NCBI GenBank assembly: GCA_963970005.1
Contig: CAXAMN010003558.1
Location: 80,553-144,552, forward strand
Direction: 5' to 3'
DNA: 64,000 bases
From: Durusdinium trenchii
Taxonomy: Eukaryota > Sar > Dinophyceae > Suessiales > Symbiodiniaceae
Part shown: positions 35,160 to 46,071 of the stretch, piece by piece
Layout: the number at the start of each line of letters is the position of its first letter
How positions within the stretch are numbered: the stretch's first letter is position 1
Program-made: the position numbers and the translations under genes
The notes under the pieces: model-generated
What the model saw: the letters and a program-made list of their open reading frames with translations, nothing else
Database searches by the model: none
Told to the model about the DNA's origin: nothing

Positions 35160-35790
35160 GACTTGAGCAATTCAAACCCTCGAATCATACCCCTGAATCA
35201 TCCCCCTCAAAAAGTAGGTGTGAGGGTTATGAGGGCGTTAAGATGAAGCTTTTGGCTGGTCTTTGTGCCTTGTAGATGCCCAGGGGCCAATGGTGCATGA
35301 CGTTTGCAATTTTGTAATCCACGGGCACTCAATTTGGCCAAAACTGCCTGTCTTCTTCTGGGAAGAGCAAAGGCTCACATCCCAGGGTACCAATGTTCCC
35401 ATGTGCTCTCCCTGAGAAGAAGAGCCAAACGATCGACTTCTTTTGCACAATCTAATGGCCATACCAATCACACCCAATTCATACCCGAATCACACTCCTC
35501 CACACAGTCTCCCACCCATCCCGCATCCTGGTTGTTTTGGTGGGGCCTGCAGAGGGCCACTGGTGCGCATTGTCAAAAGGGTCGTGCCTTTGGTGGGGCG
35601 TGGGGTCTTTGGTAGAAGAGTGCACTTGCCTCGTTTGCCCAGCAACCAAGAGATGCTGCTTGCCTATTGCCTCATGGCGCAGAAGTGGGCCCACTGCTGG
35701 AAGTCCAGCCAATCCAACAATACAATTTCAAAGCTGCGAGGCATACCCTTGAATCATACCCCCGATTCATACACCGAATCATACCACCGG
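35160..35790 (+). other. Exon-like stretch flanked by GAATCATACCCC repeats
   Basis: 35545-35712 is open with plausible protein character (RGPLVRIVKRVVPLVGRGVF, LPSNQEMLLAYCLMAQKWAH). About six GAATCATACCCC-like motifs occur at 35183-35215 and 35465-35790. No family recognised. Confidence 0.28.
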
Positions 35791-37317
35791 ACCTATTAAA
35801 CTTCCCGGCCCGACTACGCTAAAAATGGTAAAAACTGCACACTTATATATATATTTATGTATATATTGTATCTTTAAAATTTCGGCACCATCACATGCCA
35901 GCGCATCAGAAAATCACCATCCCCTTCCTATGACCATAGGTGTACCACAACGGCATGAACTCCTGCCACTGACTTGTCATGCACAAGGTACAGTTGTCGT
36001 CATGTAGGACTTCATTATGACACTGTGTCATTTTTCAGTAGTTGGTCTCGAATCTCTTTAACACACATCTCATCAGCTACCTTACCGCTCTGAATTCGCC
36101 AGGCTGATGGTGATCGCAAGCTTTATGTGGGAGAGGTGATGATCCAGGAGAGGAGGAGGAATGGAACATGGGAAGGTCCTTTTGTTTGGATGAATCATAA
36201 CAAGGCAGGTTTGATTGGGCATAAATCAAAACCAAAGATGTGAAAAGAAGGCAGGAACTGTTCACCATGTCTAATGATGCATCCTGTTCTGTTCTCACTC
36301 AGGGTCCAAGGTTTTGACCCATAGACATATTGGTCTTTTGAGAGGAGCTTCCATGTTTCCTTGAAACGCCGACAACCACCAATGGACTCTAAAAATGAAG
36401 GTATGGCAGCCGCGTGTCTTCTGTCCAAGACACCGTCTTTGTGGATGCCAAGGGACCAGGTGTGTTGGGTTCACAAACACATGTTTATGCCACACCAATG
36501 GACCTCGCTTGTTGGGGGGCCCACGTACCATGTACCCCCACAGATGATCACATGGACCCATCACATGCATCAACTCTCACCAAGGTTTTGTCAAGGAATA
36601 TCATTCAGGAGTCGATGTTCAAGGTCATTGTGACGTAGGGGTTCCGGAACTGGGAGGACGGCATACTTGTCAAGATGAACATGAGGTTCCATCATGAGGC
36701 TCTGAGGTTCCATCATCAACCGCGGAGAGGTCCTTCGATTGGCACCCGCTCTGGCTGGGTGCCCATCGCAGGATTTGCCATTGGATCCAAAGAGGCCGAC
36801 GGAAAGGCAGTTAGAAACCCAGGCTGCCAACTGGCGAGCAGCCGTTTTAGCAGCTGGATGTGAAACTTGATTCGTGAAAGCAGTTCACAGTTGAACTGGT
36901 CGAGTCCTGTCTACTGCCACCAAGTATGTAACAGCTTTGCTTTTGCATGGCTGGATTGTGGAGTGATGAATCCTTCTAGGCCATGATCATTTGTTCCAGT
37001 CTTGAAGACATCTCTAGCGAAGCAACACCAACTTGTTTCAGAATAGCGTTGCAGATAACAACTATTGTATAGGCTGTTGAGAAGCCTTGTCCCCAAGGCC
37101 AATGATGCGCTTCAACGTGCTGATTCATCGATTGAAGGATCATTGCATTCATCCAGACCAGGACTGCCTTTGAGAAAGACATGCATGAGTAAGCTGTCCA
37201 ATTAGTGGATTTTATTCTGTCCAACAGTAGGCTTGAGTCACAACGTGTATCATTCTTTTGTGTCTGAATCAGTAGTCAGGATGCTATGACTTAACTGCCC
37301 GAAAGGCAAGCATGAGC

Positions 37318-37632
37318 CTATTCAGGCTCCAAGCAGCTCATGGTTGCCTCAGTGTCGAGAGTCCTCCAGGAGAATTGCACCCAAGAGTCAGAGCATATGG
37401 TCTTGCTGGACGACGGCAAGAACTGCTGGTGCATAGGCACCCTTTGGGGTATTGAAAGGAACCCTCTGGGACTTGGAGTGTTGACTGCACCTTTGTTGTG
37501 GATGCCAGTTGGATCAACATTTGCCGTGGTTTCATCGGTTTTTTTTGCAGCACCTTTCACCTTAACGGAGTAAATCCAATCTCCCTTAGGTTGTTGAACA
37601 TAGTTGGAATTCCGCTGTGGGACCGTAATGAC
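37318..37632 (-). CDS. Uncharacterised C-terminal exon on the minus strand
   Basis: On the - strand, after TGCCTCAG, a frame of about 104 codons reads VITVPQRNSNYVQQPKGDWI, then YSVKVKGAAKKTDETTANVD, and ends in a stop near 37318. It is one of few convincing - strand coding stretches outside the retroelement. A + strand frame over the same bases (37340-37573) is also open, so the strand call is tentative. A further - strand open frame lies just upstream at 37557-38006 and could hold earlier exons. Family unknown. Confidence 0.38.
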   Translation of the reverse strand, partial: VITVPQRNSNYVQQPKGDWIYSVKVKGAAKKTDETTANVDPTGIHNKGAVNTPSPRGFLSIPQRVPMHQQFLPSSSKTICSDSWVQFSWRTLDTEATMSCLEPE

Positions 37633-38404
37633 CTGAGGCACTGAACTCCTTTGTGATCCCCACTAGGTGTAGGTTGAGCACTGACATAGCGGATTCGAAC
37701 AAATCTCATCCCTGGGTCCTGTGTGCGCGTGCTTCTCGAGAAACTATATATTATAGTATGTTTGGCGCGTGCACGCGGGACATCAGCATGGGACGAGCGC
37801 AAAAACTGCTGCATGTACAGCAAACGTACGTATAAAGCTGTTTTGGGCCTTTGACATATACCCGAAAGTTCCCGAAAGTGCGTCAAAGTCAGAATCAAGC
37901 CCCAGGCCAAATCCTGGGCATCGTGTTGTTTTGGAGAAAGTAAGACATGGTTTTCTGTAGCTGTTTTCCTGTTCTCACCACATTTGCCATAAACATCCTC
38001 GCGCAATTGGTTTTCTGGACTCGGCCCACAGTCGAGTGCTCCACGGTCAGCTGCTCATTGTTGGGTGCTGTGACGGCTTCACCCGGTTTTCACAAAAAAA
38101 GGTGCACAAACCGGTTTTCTCGGTTGGCAGAGATGTGTAGAGTAGCTCCACCTGTTTTCACAGTGACTGATCTGAAGGTTGGATTAGATCTCACCTTAGA
38201 CTGATCTATTTTTCACCTGTTGTAGATTAGCTCCACCAGGCCCCCCGTCCTCCATCCTTCCAGGTCCCGATGATGCACTCGAAAAGGGCGACCGCTTCAC
38301 GGTGAGGCCGATCTTTGGGGTTCCCAGCCGCTGCGGTGGTGGCAGTGCAACAGTTGAGTCCACAATCGTGACAGATCCACTGATCCACTCAAAGGTTTTT
38401 TCTT

Positions 38405-38620
38405 TTGGAGGAAGTCTCGTATGACACGCTCGTTTTGGAGACTTGACACGTGAGTTTTGGAAGAAGGAAGAGTGTCCCATCACAAGGGTCACAAGAGTGT
38501 CCCACAAGAGTTTCCCACAAGAGTGTTCTACAAGAGTGTCCCACAAGACTCCTACAAGAGTGTCTTACAAGAGTGTCAAACAACGTCGGGCCGCTTGTTT
38601 TCGACTGCGTGTGTACATAA
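38405..38620. repeat. 15-bp tandem array with 52-bp-family leader, copy 1
   Basis: A diverged 52-bp-family unit (GGAAGTCTCGTATGACACGC, 38405-38460) is followed by about eight units of ACAAGAGTGTCCCAC (38462-38582). After the array comes CGGGCCGCTTGTTTTCGACT. The same order recurs at 39236-39870. Confidence 0.78.
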
Positions 38621-38920
38621 TTTGGGTTCGGGATGGAAGCATGACGTGTCAGATTCATGTGAAATAGCAAGGAAACGTGTGGAAACGTGAGAGGATGAAG
38701 TGTGGAGGATGAATTCACTGGGCAGGATTGGCGTTTAGAGGGTGGTGTTTTTGGGTGTTGACATTGGGACTTGCGTTTCACTGTGTTGCTTCGAAGCTGT
38801 GTTTTCGTGACAAGTTCCGGCTTGAGTGGCGGTTTTGGTGGATGGGAGTGTGCTCAGAACGTGTCGAAATCATTGCAAATTTTGCTGAAGCTACGAAGAT
38901 ATGATATTGCTATTGTTACT

Positions 38921-39135
38921 TTTCGTGGCAGGCGCAGTACGCTGTGCGAGCTTTGAGTTGTGGAAGTGCAATTTTTGTGCTAGGTGCAGGGAATCGTGAG
39001 GTTGTGAGGTGTGGCGGAGGTCACAATTCGTGGCAGGCACAGTACTTTGTGCGTGTTTGAGGTGTGGACGCGCTAATTTTTGTGGCAGGCGCAGGGAATC
39101 GTGAGGTTGCGAGTTGTGGTGGAGGTGAATGTCGC
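38921..39135. repeat. Roughly 110-bp tandem duplication
   Basis: CGTGGCAGGCGCAGTACGCT...GTGCAGGGAATCGTGAGGTT is repeated once with about 15-20% divergence. Confidence 0.6.
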
Positions 39136-39235
39136 TGTGACATTTGGATTGGCGTGTGCTTGGAGGGTCTGAAATAGCGAAACTGCTTGGCAGGGCCGCT
39201 TTATGCATGTGCTCTGATGGGGCTTCCCGCTTGAC

Positions 39236-39870
39236 TTTTGGAGGAAGTTTCGTATCGCTTTGCAGACTTGAAGTGTGACGAAGTCTCGCGCGAAGCGCTC
39301 GCCTTGGAAACTTGACGAATGAATTTTGGAGGAAGTCTCGTACGAAACGCTCGTTTTGTCGCGAAACGATCGCTTTGGAGACGTGACGAGTGAGTTTTGG
39401 GAGAAGTCTCGTGCGAAACACTAGTTTTGGAGACATGAGGAGACTTTAGTAGTAGTGCCCCTCCAAAGTCCCGCAAGAGTCCCACAAAATTGCCCAGCAA
39501 GAGTGTCGTACAGAGTCCTACAAGTAAGAGTGCCCCACAAGAGTGTCTGACAAGATTGTCCTACAAGACCCACAAGAGTCTCCTACAAGAATGTCCCACA
39601 AGAGTGTCCGACCATGGTGTCGTACAAGAGTGTCCCACAAGAGTGTCCCACAATAGTGTTCCACAAGAGTGTCGGACAAGTGTGTTCCACGAGAGTGTTT
39701 TATAAGGGTGTCCGACGAGTGTCCCGCGAGAGTGTCCGACAAGAGTGTCCTACAGAGTGACGAAAGTGTCGCACGAGAGTGTCCCACAAGAGCCTTCTAC
39801 AGGAGCGTCTCCTGCAAGGGTGTCGAAACATGTTTGGGCGTTTGTTTTTGAGTATGTGTTTGCATTCGGC
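39236..39870. repeat. 15-bp tandem array with 52-bp-family leader, copy 2
   Basis: Three to four 52-bp-family units (GTACGAAACGCTCGTTTTG type, 39236-39440) lead into about twenty units of ACAAGAGTGTCCCAC (39476-39816), then GTTTGGGCGTTTGTTTTTGA. Since 15 is divisible by 3, both strands stay open; the - strand reads GHSCRTLLWDTLV-like pentapeptides. Confidence 0.8.
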
Positions 39871-40002
39871 TTCGTGGGTTCCATCTTTTTTACATGTTGA
39901 AATGGGCCAGTTTCTGCGCAATCATATCACCAAACACAGAAAACATCTGCGTCTACACCATTCCATACCCATTGTTTCATATTGTTTACCATGTGATTTG
40001 AT

Positions 40003-40143
40003 CAGATCACCGGGCCTTTCTGCCGGTCACCAAGCTGACCAGGTTGGTGGTGCAGGGAGACACTCACAATGTCTCATGGTCCAAGGTGCGGAACGGGTGC
40101 GAAAACCACCGAGGGAGTCCTATGGCAAGCGGCCTAATCATCT
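40003..40143 (+). CDS. Uncharacterised exon-like frame
   Basis: Open frame including PVTKLTRLVVQGDTHNVSWS, then K at AAG|GTGCGG, a possible donor, and on to a stop near 40143. Another + frame is also open. Function unknown. Confidence 0.3.
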
Positions 40144-40488
40144 GATCTGGGCGGTGCTGACATGCAGGTCTTCTTGAAAATGATTTGTTTTGTGGTAGGC
40201 CCCTTGGCATGTTGAAGCAAAGGATCGGAGCGGACAATTCAGATTGAGCACGTTCAGCACAGAACAAATGTAAGTGTTATCAGGCAGATTCTTGAACCAC
40301 ATCCATTCGGATGCACGGTATGCTAGCTGTTGTTTTCTGACATAGTCAGTTTGGCTTTAGAGATGACCAGCAACAAAATTCAAGCTGGACAAGATTTGCT
40401 GTAAATCGGTCGAATGAATCAAGCTTGGTGTTACTGATTCAAACCCATTTTCTGAAGCCAGCACTCATTTCAGTGATTTTCAGGGTGT

Positions 40489-40734
40489 TTGCGAGCATCC
40501 ACACACAGTTTTCGCCAATCCCCAATGTTGCTTGATAAGTTTGATATCCACCTGGCTCAAGATATTGACCATCGCAACCCTCATGGCAGCAGGCGATTTG
40601 TCGTCTCAGCTGGGCATTTGGTGCAACTGACGTTCTACTTGCGTTTCAGACACCTCTTAGGATATGAAGATGTGTTAGGGACAATCCCTGACATCATGTG
40701 CTATAATGTCGCGTTTATAGATCCTTCTGTTTGA
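40489..40734 (+). CDS. Uncharacterised open frame
   Basis: Includes MLLDKFDIHLAQDIDHRNPH and GSRRFVVSAGHLVQLTFYLR, ending in a stop at 40734. GTTTCAG within it could be a splice acceptor. No family recognised. Confidence 0.32.
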   Translation: MRASTHSFRQSPMLLDKFDIHLAQDIDHRNPHGSRRFVVSAGHLVQLTFYLRFRHLLGYEDVLGTIPDIMCYNVAFIDPSV

Positions 40735-41626
40735 AAGAAGATTTGAACAAAAAATGTTAATGGGTGGTTAGCTCTGGTGGCGCATGCCAGGTGCCCGTTG
40801 AAAGCTGAGGGGTCCCTCGCCTGGGAACCGGGGTTCCTTTCTGAACGCGTGTGCCTAAAAGCCGCGGCGATCAGGTGCCTTGACAGCTGAAAAGGACTCA
40901 GAAGAACCAGTTTGGGGACTGACCCCCGACACTCCAAAACTTAGTGCAGGTCATGATGAACCATCATCCACTAGCGGTGACTAGCGAGGCAGGGTCCAAG
41001 AGCTGCTGGCTACCGATGTTTGGTACGGAAATGTCATTTTGCAGTTTTGGGAGATGTAGATTTTGGCGATTTCCGTGTTCAGGGAGTTTTGGGTATTTGC
41101 TTTGCCTTGGGGAATGTTTCACCATGTCGCAGACCTTGCAGACCGTTTGTCATCGATTTCTTGCTGCAACCCCTGATCAGCTTGTCGGGGCTCGGAAGGA
41201 ACGAGACCAAGGGCATCAGCCTTTTCCATCTTCCATTTATGCAGGAGCTTGGATGTGCAGGAGTCCCAAGAGTTTTCTCAGTTTGCATCCAAGTTCGGTT
41301 TCACCAGACCCCAGGCGATCGAGGATCAACCGCCTGCTCTGAGTATAAGACTTTCTGGAGAACTTCTTCGTTTTGGAGCTCAAAAACAGTCGCTCTGGTC
41401 CTTTCGGGGTGAATTCAGCCGCATTTGTCCACGAGAAATATCCTTTTGGCTGCTCCCTGGACCATGTTTGGCTGGTCGACACACTTTGGGGGTCACCTAA
41501 GCTTGTTGATTCTCTAGTCCTACCTCTCCGTCAAGTTTCCAAGCTACAACAATTGGTCAGGTTCAACCAATGCGCTCTTGGGGCGGATGATTCTCAACTG
41601 CGGCACGCCGGTCAGCGAAAAAAGAA

Positions 41627-42043
41627 CTACTGTACTTGTTTGCAAGTTTTGAAGTCTCTTGAGTGTTTTTCCTTTGCCTTTGCTGAAGCCATTTGCTTTG
41701 CAAGTTTGCAATGTCCCTTGGTTGTCTTTCTTGCGCCAGGATTACTCCACCTACCGTAATGCGAAGTTGTACATGTTTGCACCATCTCCCAACGCGCTAT
41801 GATCTTAGTCTTGGATGTTGCAGGCGTTGACCGGAACTTATTCTCTACAGTAGGCACACAAGACATCTGGCTATTCGCGAGTGTTTTGAACAAGGGGTAG
41901 CCATGACAAGATCTCCGAGATTTGTCTTCAAAGTCTTTATATAACATCTTTGAGGAGGCCAATTCAGTTGCTAACAACCTCGGAATATTCATCCTTTGGC
42001 ACGAGCACCTGTGCATCCATCCACCCGTTTTTTCGGTCCACAA
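41627..42043 (-). CDS. Uncharacterised minus-strand frame, Lys-rich C terminus
   Basis: A 138-codon frame on the - strand ends with KLAKQMASAKAKEKHSRDFK and a stop. The Lys-rich tail looks protein-like. Opposite-strand frames are also open, so it is weakly supported. Confidence 0.28.
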   Translation of the reverse strand: MWTEKTGGWMHRCSCQRMNIPRLLATELASSKMLYKDFEDKSRRSCHGYPLFKTLANSQMSCVPTVENKFRSTPATSKTKIIARWEMVQTCTTSHYGRWSNPGARKTTKGHCKLAKQMASAKAKEKHSRDFKTCKQVQ

Positions 42044-42049
42044 AGCACT

Positions 42050-42960
42050 TGTAACGCGAAACGGAGCCAGTCTCCGCCGGATGTCCGATTCATACCGTTT
42101 AGCAGTTGGGCAGGAGATTGCTCAGCTGCATCTGGTCGCTGTGAGGTAGATTCACACTTGGATGAGGGAGGTAGCAGGCAGAATGCAAAGATTTTCCTGG
42201 TGTGGGATGTATGGTGTAGTCTTTTCTTTTGGGGGGAGGATCAAAAGGGCGTAGCAGGATTCTGACAACGACGGCATCGAACCCATTGTTCTCCACACCA
42301 AGGACTCCGTTGCATGGGCATCTTGATACACCTTCAGTGGTGGACCCAATGTGACGGGAGTTGGAGAAAGCAAGAGACCACGAGCCCACTTGCCGTGAAC
42401 AACGGTATGATATGTCATGTAAAATAGCGATCTTCGGTTTGCCTTTTTGAAACAGGATCCGCCTCCAGGAGACTAACTGGTTGATCCGCCTCCGGGTGAT
42501 AGAGCAGGATTTGTTTGCGGCCTATTTTGCCAGGGTCTCTCCAGGCATCCCCAGGCCCCCCTTTCATGCGACTTTCTTGCAGCAAGGAATTTCTGCTTCA
42601 GCAGTATGTTCAATCTCCGAATCGCCAAAATTGAACACACGTATACCGTATACTGTACTAGGAACAAGGACGCTACTAGGAGCAAAGGGCATCGCTACTT
42701 AGGAGCAAGGACGCTACTAGGGGCCAACCAATGGAGCCGCTCGGTCAGATGGGGCCTTCACGAAACGGGAGACCACTGGTGGCCCACAGACGGTCGGCCA
42801 ATAGGCTGCAGTTCAAATAATTACATGACTTTTCGGAACAAAATTACATTGAGGTAACCTGTGATAAGTTCTTGAATGTTCTTGAACCTACTGACAGTTG
42901 GTTCTTAAGGCTTGGAAACATCTCCACAATCCTCCGGATTTTACTTTAAGCAATTCTTGG
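42050..42960. other. Stretch without a recognised gene
   Basis: Apart from the CTAGTAG-family copy at 42655-42725, I see no gene or repeat. Confidence 0.4.
42655..42725 (+). repeat. CTAGTAG-family dispersed repeat, copy 5
   Basis: GTACTAGGAACAAGGACGC, CTACTAGGAGCAAAGGGCAT and GGAGCAAGGACGCTACTAGG in series; closest to the copy at 19723. Confidence 0.6.
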
Positions 42961-42978
42961 AGCAGCCCGCCGTGCCAG

Positions 42979-43041
42979 ATGAGCTCGCAGAAGGGTAGCA
43001 TGCCGGATGACATGGAGGAGTTTCATGCGGAAGACATATGA
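42979..43041 (+). CDS. Very short C-terminal exon candidate
   Basis: The frame MSSQKGSMPDDMEEFHAEDI plus stop has protein-like acidic composition. It is too short to place in a gene. Confidence 0.22.
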   Translation: MSSQKGSMPDDMEEFHAEDI

Positions 43042-43084
43042 GCAACCATTTATTTAGGCTTTACTAAAGTAGTCTACGGCATGC

Positions 43085-43285
43085 TTTATTTGCTTGTCTA
43101 TCATCAGTATTCGCTTGTGAATGAGATAGGGCCCCCACATAAACAAGATGCTTTTGCTTGATGACACTAAAGTAGTCTGAACGAGATCATGTGATTTGCC
43201 ACTAAAGTAGTCTGAACGAGATATTGTGACATGACCTCCTACTTAAGTATATAGTCTAAACGAGACAGGGCCCCCACATAATTAA
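43085..43285. repeat. Local direct repeats
   Basis: ACTAAAGTAGTCTGAACGAGA occurs twice (near 43166 and 43201), with a diverged third. GAGA(T/C)AGGGCCCCCACATAA occurs near 43123 and 43263. Confidence 0.7.
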
Positions 43286-43934
43286 TGGATAGTGTATTTG
43301 AGCTTAGTACCAAATAGATGCCGCTGCACATATAGAAACAGGATGAAACAGGGAAGACGACTAAAGCCCAGCAGCCTAGAAGGGTCTCCCCAATTGACAC
43401 ACACACACACACATCAACGCTTGTTGGTTGATTGATGTTGGTTCCGCTTGGTTGCTACCTCTTTTGTTGGATGGTTTGTTGGATGGGATGGTAGCCCACC
43501 TCTGGTGCGAAAGGCCTGTGAAAAGCTTTGGTTCGACCCTTGAAAAGCTTCTCCTGGCCCTTGAAGGATACTGGGGAACCTTTGTGGCTCGTTTTTGGCA
43601 CAATCACCGTGATCGTTTGATTCATGTGAAGACAAGAAAGACCATGAATCGTCTGAACAGTTGGGGGGACATTTTAGAATACTGTATATGTTATATAGAT
43701 TTATATTGTTTACAGCAACTTGTGTGAAACAATATCGCACCCACTATATAGTGCTATTCTTCTTGGGGATGTGTTCTTCGGATTCAAGAATCCACAGTCC
43801 GCTTCTTGCTTGCATTGCTTGACTTCGCGATTGACAAGTATGTCGGGAACCAAACCTTGGATGGGGGCTTTGTCGCCTGGATATTCCTGCTTATTTGCAT
43901 TTCTTCGTTCTGGGGAACATCTGTCTGAAGTAAA

Positions 43935-44328
43935 TCACCCGAAATCACAAAAGGGTGCATACCATGCCGATCCCTGCTTACAGTTCGAACTCCCAAACCA
44001 TACGCATCCCGTTGGAATTGTCCGCCACGCACGGTCTTCTTCCTCGCCACCTCCCAACGGCGGCGACCGCGGCGCCTGCGGAGGACCTCCTACCCCCGGC
44101 GGCCATGGATACCGAGGCGCCCTTCGAAGCGCTACCTGCGGCGGCCATGGATACGGAGGCGGGAGATCGAAGCGCAGGTCGGCCCCGTCTGGAGAGGCGT
44201 GGGTCGGTCCCATGAGACCCAACGACCCTGAGGCGGAACTTGGCTGATGAGTGCGTCCTGAGAGACCTGGATAGACCTGGGTGAGCTGCTTGGTAGATTG
44301 TTGATATAGAGGTGTAATTACATGTCAC
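43935..44328 (+). CDS. Gly/Arg-rich exon candidate in a multi-frame-open GC island
   Basis: The + frame ending at 44247 reads GGHGYRGALRSATCGGHGYG, an RGG-like stretch, then SKRRSAPSGEAWVGPMRPND. Another + frame and two - frames are open over the same bases. An internal duplication of GGCGGCCATGGATACNGAGG lies at about 44098-44162. I prefer the Gly-rich frame, but the evidence is only composition. Confidence 0.32.
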
Positions 44329-44490
44329 AAGAATAATACAATCTGCGCATGATCAGCTATTACTTGTATGATTCTGGATTACTCCAGTCATCTCCAATGG
44401 TGCTTAATTCCACCATGTTCTAGAAATCTACTGTAAAGTGTTCGGCTGCCTAGTCACTTCGTTGGCTTTGATAGCTCCAATCCTTGGTCC

Positions 44491-44859
44491 TTGGCTACTG
44501 ACGCTTCTGACGGTGACGGCGACGGCTACTCACGCACCGATCTGCTGAGCACCGATCTGCTGAGCACTCACCCTTCGGCGCCACTCTTTGCGGTATCGGA
44601 TGGAGCTTGCCCCTCCAGAAGTGATGCACAAGGCTTTCACCAAAAACAGGGGGGTTGTCTCTTCATCGCCGTCCTCAATCGGCCAGGTCCAGTTTCGAGG
44701 GTTTGGTTTTGGGTGATTCTACATAATCGACAAACTGCCCTTCAGAACTCGATAAACCAGTATAGGTATCATCCTTCAATTTTGGCCCCCCCAAAAATTG
44801 TCGTGACCCACTGGTCGTCACGTGGCTTCGGCTTACATGCCGATTTCGGAGTAGGCTGA
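44491..44859 (+). CDS. Uncharacterised open frame
   Basis: Begins ATDASDGDGDGYSRTDLLST, with a duplicated (S)TDLLST, and continues to 44859; only the first 60 codons look coding. No family recognised. Confidence 0.28.
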   Translation: MATDASDGDGDGYSRTDLLSTDLLSTHPSAPLFAVSDGACPSRSDAQGFHQKQGGCLFIAVLNRPGPVSRVWFWVILHNRQTALQNSINQYRYHPSILAPPKIVVTHWSSRGFGLHADFGVG

Positions 44860-44944
44860 TTCATTGCAGTACAGGGGACCATAGTATGACCACAGTGGCT
44901 GACGCTTGATGACAAAGGTACACAAATAAACCTTTGCCGGTACC

Positions 44945-45133
44945 TTGCGACATTATAAGATATCCTTGAGAAACAGGCTGCTCGACTACATTCGACTACA
45001 GGAAAAGCTAGAGCCGTGGAAAGCCGGTGTACTTTCAAGGGCTGCCCACTGGCTGTTCTACCTTTCGGCGCAGCAAAAGCCCGTGTCGTATTTTGTGCTG
45101 GTGCATATCGAGGCGGTTTTCCCCACCTGCCAG
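44945..45133 (+). CDS. Uncharacterised exon ending at the start of repeat element copy 2
   Basis: The frame reads LRNRLLDYIRLQEKLEPWKA and LSRAAHWLFYLSAQQKPVSY, ending at CTGCCAG|GTGAGG, a strong donor. That donor lies 13 bases inside the first block shared with the element at 31186-32025, so the element appears to supply the splice donor. Family unknown. Confidence 0.42.
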
Positions 45134-45837
45134 GTGAGGGTTGTTAGATTTTATCACAGTTGTTCTTCCTCTTCCTTCCTTCCTTCCTTCCTTCCTTCCT
45201 TCTTCCTTGCTTCCTTCCTCGCCAACCTCCTCGCCAATCTTCATCGCCAATCTTCATCGCCAATCTTCATCGCCAATCTGCTTCGCCAATCTGCTTCGCC
45301 GATCTTGTCTGGCAAGCTCCGGATCGCAGTGTGCAGCCCTGGACCTCAACCGCAAGGATCCGATCGCAGTGTGCACCCCTGGANNNNNNNNNNCTGGACC
45401 TCAACCGCAAGGATCCGATCGCAGTGTGCACCGCTGGACCTCAACCAGATAGTTTGCCAGATAAAATGCCAGATAGAATGCCAGGTAGATTGCCAGATAG
45501 AATGCTGCAAGAAGATATGCCAGATAGTATGCCAAATAGTGTGTCAGATAGATTGCTAGATACATTGCCAGATAGAATGCCAGAAAATATGCCAGATAGA
45601 ATGCCAGATAGAATGCCAGATAAAATGCCAGATAGAATGCCAGAAGATATGCCAGATAGAATGACAGATAGTATGCCAGACAAGATGCCAGATAGTATGC
45701 CAGACAGTATGCCAGATAGTATGTCAGATAGATTGCCAGATAGAATGGCAGATGGTTCTGAACCATAATATCCTCACCATGACATTTATACAATAAAATG
45801 TATGAATGTCATGGTGGGGATCACTCGAAGTAAAGTA
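45121..45837 (+). repeat. Two-part tandem-repeat element, copy 2
   Basis: Starts CCCCACCTGCCAGGTGAGGG. A (TTCC)n run (about 45173-45205) and short CGCCAATCTTCAT repeats follow. Next come at least three 40-bp units (TGGACCTCAACCGCAAGGAT..., interrupted by 10 Ns at 45384-45393), then about 25 units of ATGCCAGATAGA (45456-45752). The end is an 18-bp hairpin (45775-45792 with 45799-45816, one mismatch) and GGGGATCACTCGAAGTAAAG. Ends, part order and unit lengths match copy 1 in inverted orientation. The 12-bp array reads MPDR/MPDS/MPDK tetrapeptides for about 100 residues. No transposase or RT is inside. Confidence 0.75.
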
Positions 45838-46071
45838 ATTGATGGGTTTTGCACCAACATATCGACCAGTGCAACTAGTGTTACACGTTAACTCCAGCTG
45901 TAGACGCTGTGACTTTGATTCAAGTGCATGCGAAGTGATCGCACCGAGATCATATGCATTGCTTTTCATTGCTTCATGGTCTTAGCATCCTCACCGATGT
46001 TCTTTAGGCCTCTTGGCTCAAAAGACCTCCACGGCCTCCACGACCGGCCTTTCCAAGAAAAGCCAGGGTCG

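Noticed and set aside
46008-46024. Possible relict spliced-leader sequence (TCTTGGCTCAA), and CCGTAGCCAT near 19009
   Set aside because: Only 10 or so bases agree with the dinoflagellate spliced leader, at two unrelated places. Too short to separate from chance.
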